A DNA stretch of 6,167 nucleotides from Bacteroides sp. (lineage in GTDB: Bacteria; Bacteroidota; Bacteroidia; Bacteroidales; SM23-62), in contig DAOUVF010000196.1 in assembly GCA_030667765.1 (NCBI GenBank), positions 1 through 6,167 on the forward strand, in the 5' to 3' direction. Of this stretch, positions 5,725-6,167 are shown piece by piece. The translations under genes and the position numbers were made by a program. Under the pieces are notes generated by a model. It made no database searches, was not told where the DNA came from, and worked only from the letters and a program-made list of their open reading frames with translations. Position 1 is the first letter of the stretch; every line of letters begins with the position of its first letter.

Positions 5725-6167
5725 ATGAAAAAGCACATACTCCTTCCTGTATTTGTCCTGATATTCTCAGCAGGACCCACAGCACAAGCAGGCCACCAGG
5801 TCGTCTTAAACGTTTCTGTTGCAGATTCCCTCCAGGATAAGTTCCAGTCAGATGGCAGGCTGTTTATATTTATCAGTGAAAATCCTTACGGAGAACCCCG
5901 GTACCAGTTCTGGCCCGTCAGTCCCATGAAAAACCACATATTCGCCAGGAACTATGGGGACTGGAAAGCGGGCGGGAAATTAAAGATCCATGCCGGGTCC
6001 GGATTGATAAGGACTGGTCCCTTCGACCTGGGAGAAGTGCCGGAAGGTGAGTATAAGATCCAGGTATTATGGGACCAGGATAAGGTAGTATCCCGCATCA
6101 ATGCGGCGGGTAATCTTTACAGTAAGGTTCAATCTGTTAATATCGACAAGGACCAAGAGATAGTGAT
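5725..6167 (+). CDS. Secreted protein of unknown function, N-terminal part (possible esterase-linked beta domain)
   Basis: An ATG 10 nt after the aminotransferase stop opens a frame of 147 codons that runs off the right edge. The first 22 residues are a classical signal peptide: MKK, a hydrophobic core ILLPVFVLIF (5-14) and a likely cut after TAQA (19-22). There is no cysteine lipobox, so it should be periplasmic, outer-surface or secreted. The mature part looks beta-rich and domain-like: GRLFIFIS (44-51), GEPRYQ (56-61), GPFDLGEVPEGEYKIQVLW (98-116) and AGNLYSKVQSVNI (128-140). From memory, this pattern resembles an N-terminal beta domain found before putative esterase (alpha/beta hydrolase) domains in Bacteroidota and other marine bacteria. 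That assignment is tentative because any catalytic part lies outside the window. Spacing suggests it belongs to the operon starting at 2654. Confidence 0.8.
   Translation, partial: MKKHILLPVFVLIFSAGPTAQAGHQVVLNVSVADSLQDKFQSDGRLFIFISENPYGEPRYQFWPVSPMKNHIFARNYGDWKAGGKLKIHAGSGLIRTGPFDLGEVPEGEYKIQVLWDQDKVVSRINAAGNLYSKVQSVNIDKDQEIV

Overview
The window looks like a chromosomal piece of a Bacteroidota (Bacteroidetes) genome, probably from the Bacteroidales/Marinilabiliales side. The main reasons are a DUF3822 gene, a family essentially confined to this phylum, directly upstream of rsmD; the near absence of Shine-Dalgarno sequences before the start codons; AT-rich intergenic DNA with a TAnnTTTG-like element; and moderate GC content inside genes. 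The genus cannot be fixed from the sequence alone.

Left part (1-2575). The 5' part of a RecD-like superfamily 1B DNA helicase runs leftward off the window edge from an ATG at 458. Across an 87-nt, very AT-rich divergent spacer, a tight rightward operon begins. It holds a membrane-anchored protein of unknown function with a faintly pseudopilin-like N-terminal half (546-1184), a DUF3822 protein (1194-2042), and rsmD, the 16S rRNA G966 methyltransferase (2033-2575). rsmD starts with TTG and overlaps the DUF3822 gene by 10 nt. A strong terminator-like hairpin followed by T4AT4 lies inside the DUF3822 coding region.

Right part (2654-6167). After a 78-nt spacer carrying a small perfect inverted repeat, a second rightward operon begins. 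It encodes a Tat-exported aldo/keto reductase, a xylose-isomerase-like TIM-barrel sugar isomerase/epimerase joined to it by an ATGA overlap, a class V PLP aminotransferase of the alanine/serine-glyoxylate type, and the N-terminal 147 residues of a secreted protein that runs off the right edge. The spacing (overlap of 4, then gaps of 17 and 10 nt) suggests co-transcription. The set is consistent with catabolism of a small carbonyl, sugar or amino-acid compound, but the substrate is not evident.

No RNA genes, CRISPR arrays, insertion sequences, attachment sites or origins were seen. Most of the window is ordinary core and accessory metabolism. The best candidates for something undescribed are the membrane-protein/DUF3822 pair, with a possible actin-like (PilM-like) fold for DUF3822, and the intragenic terminator-like hairpin upstream of rsmD.
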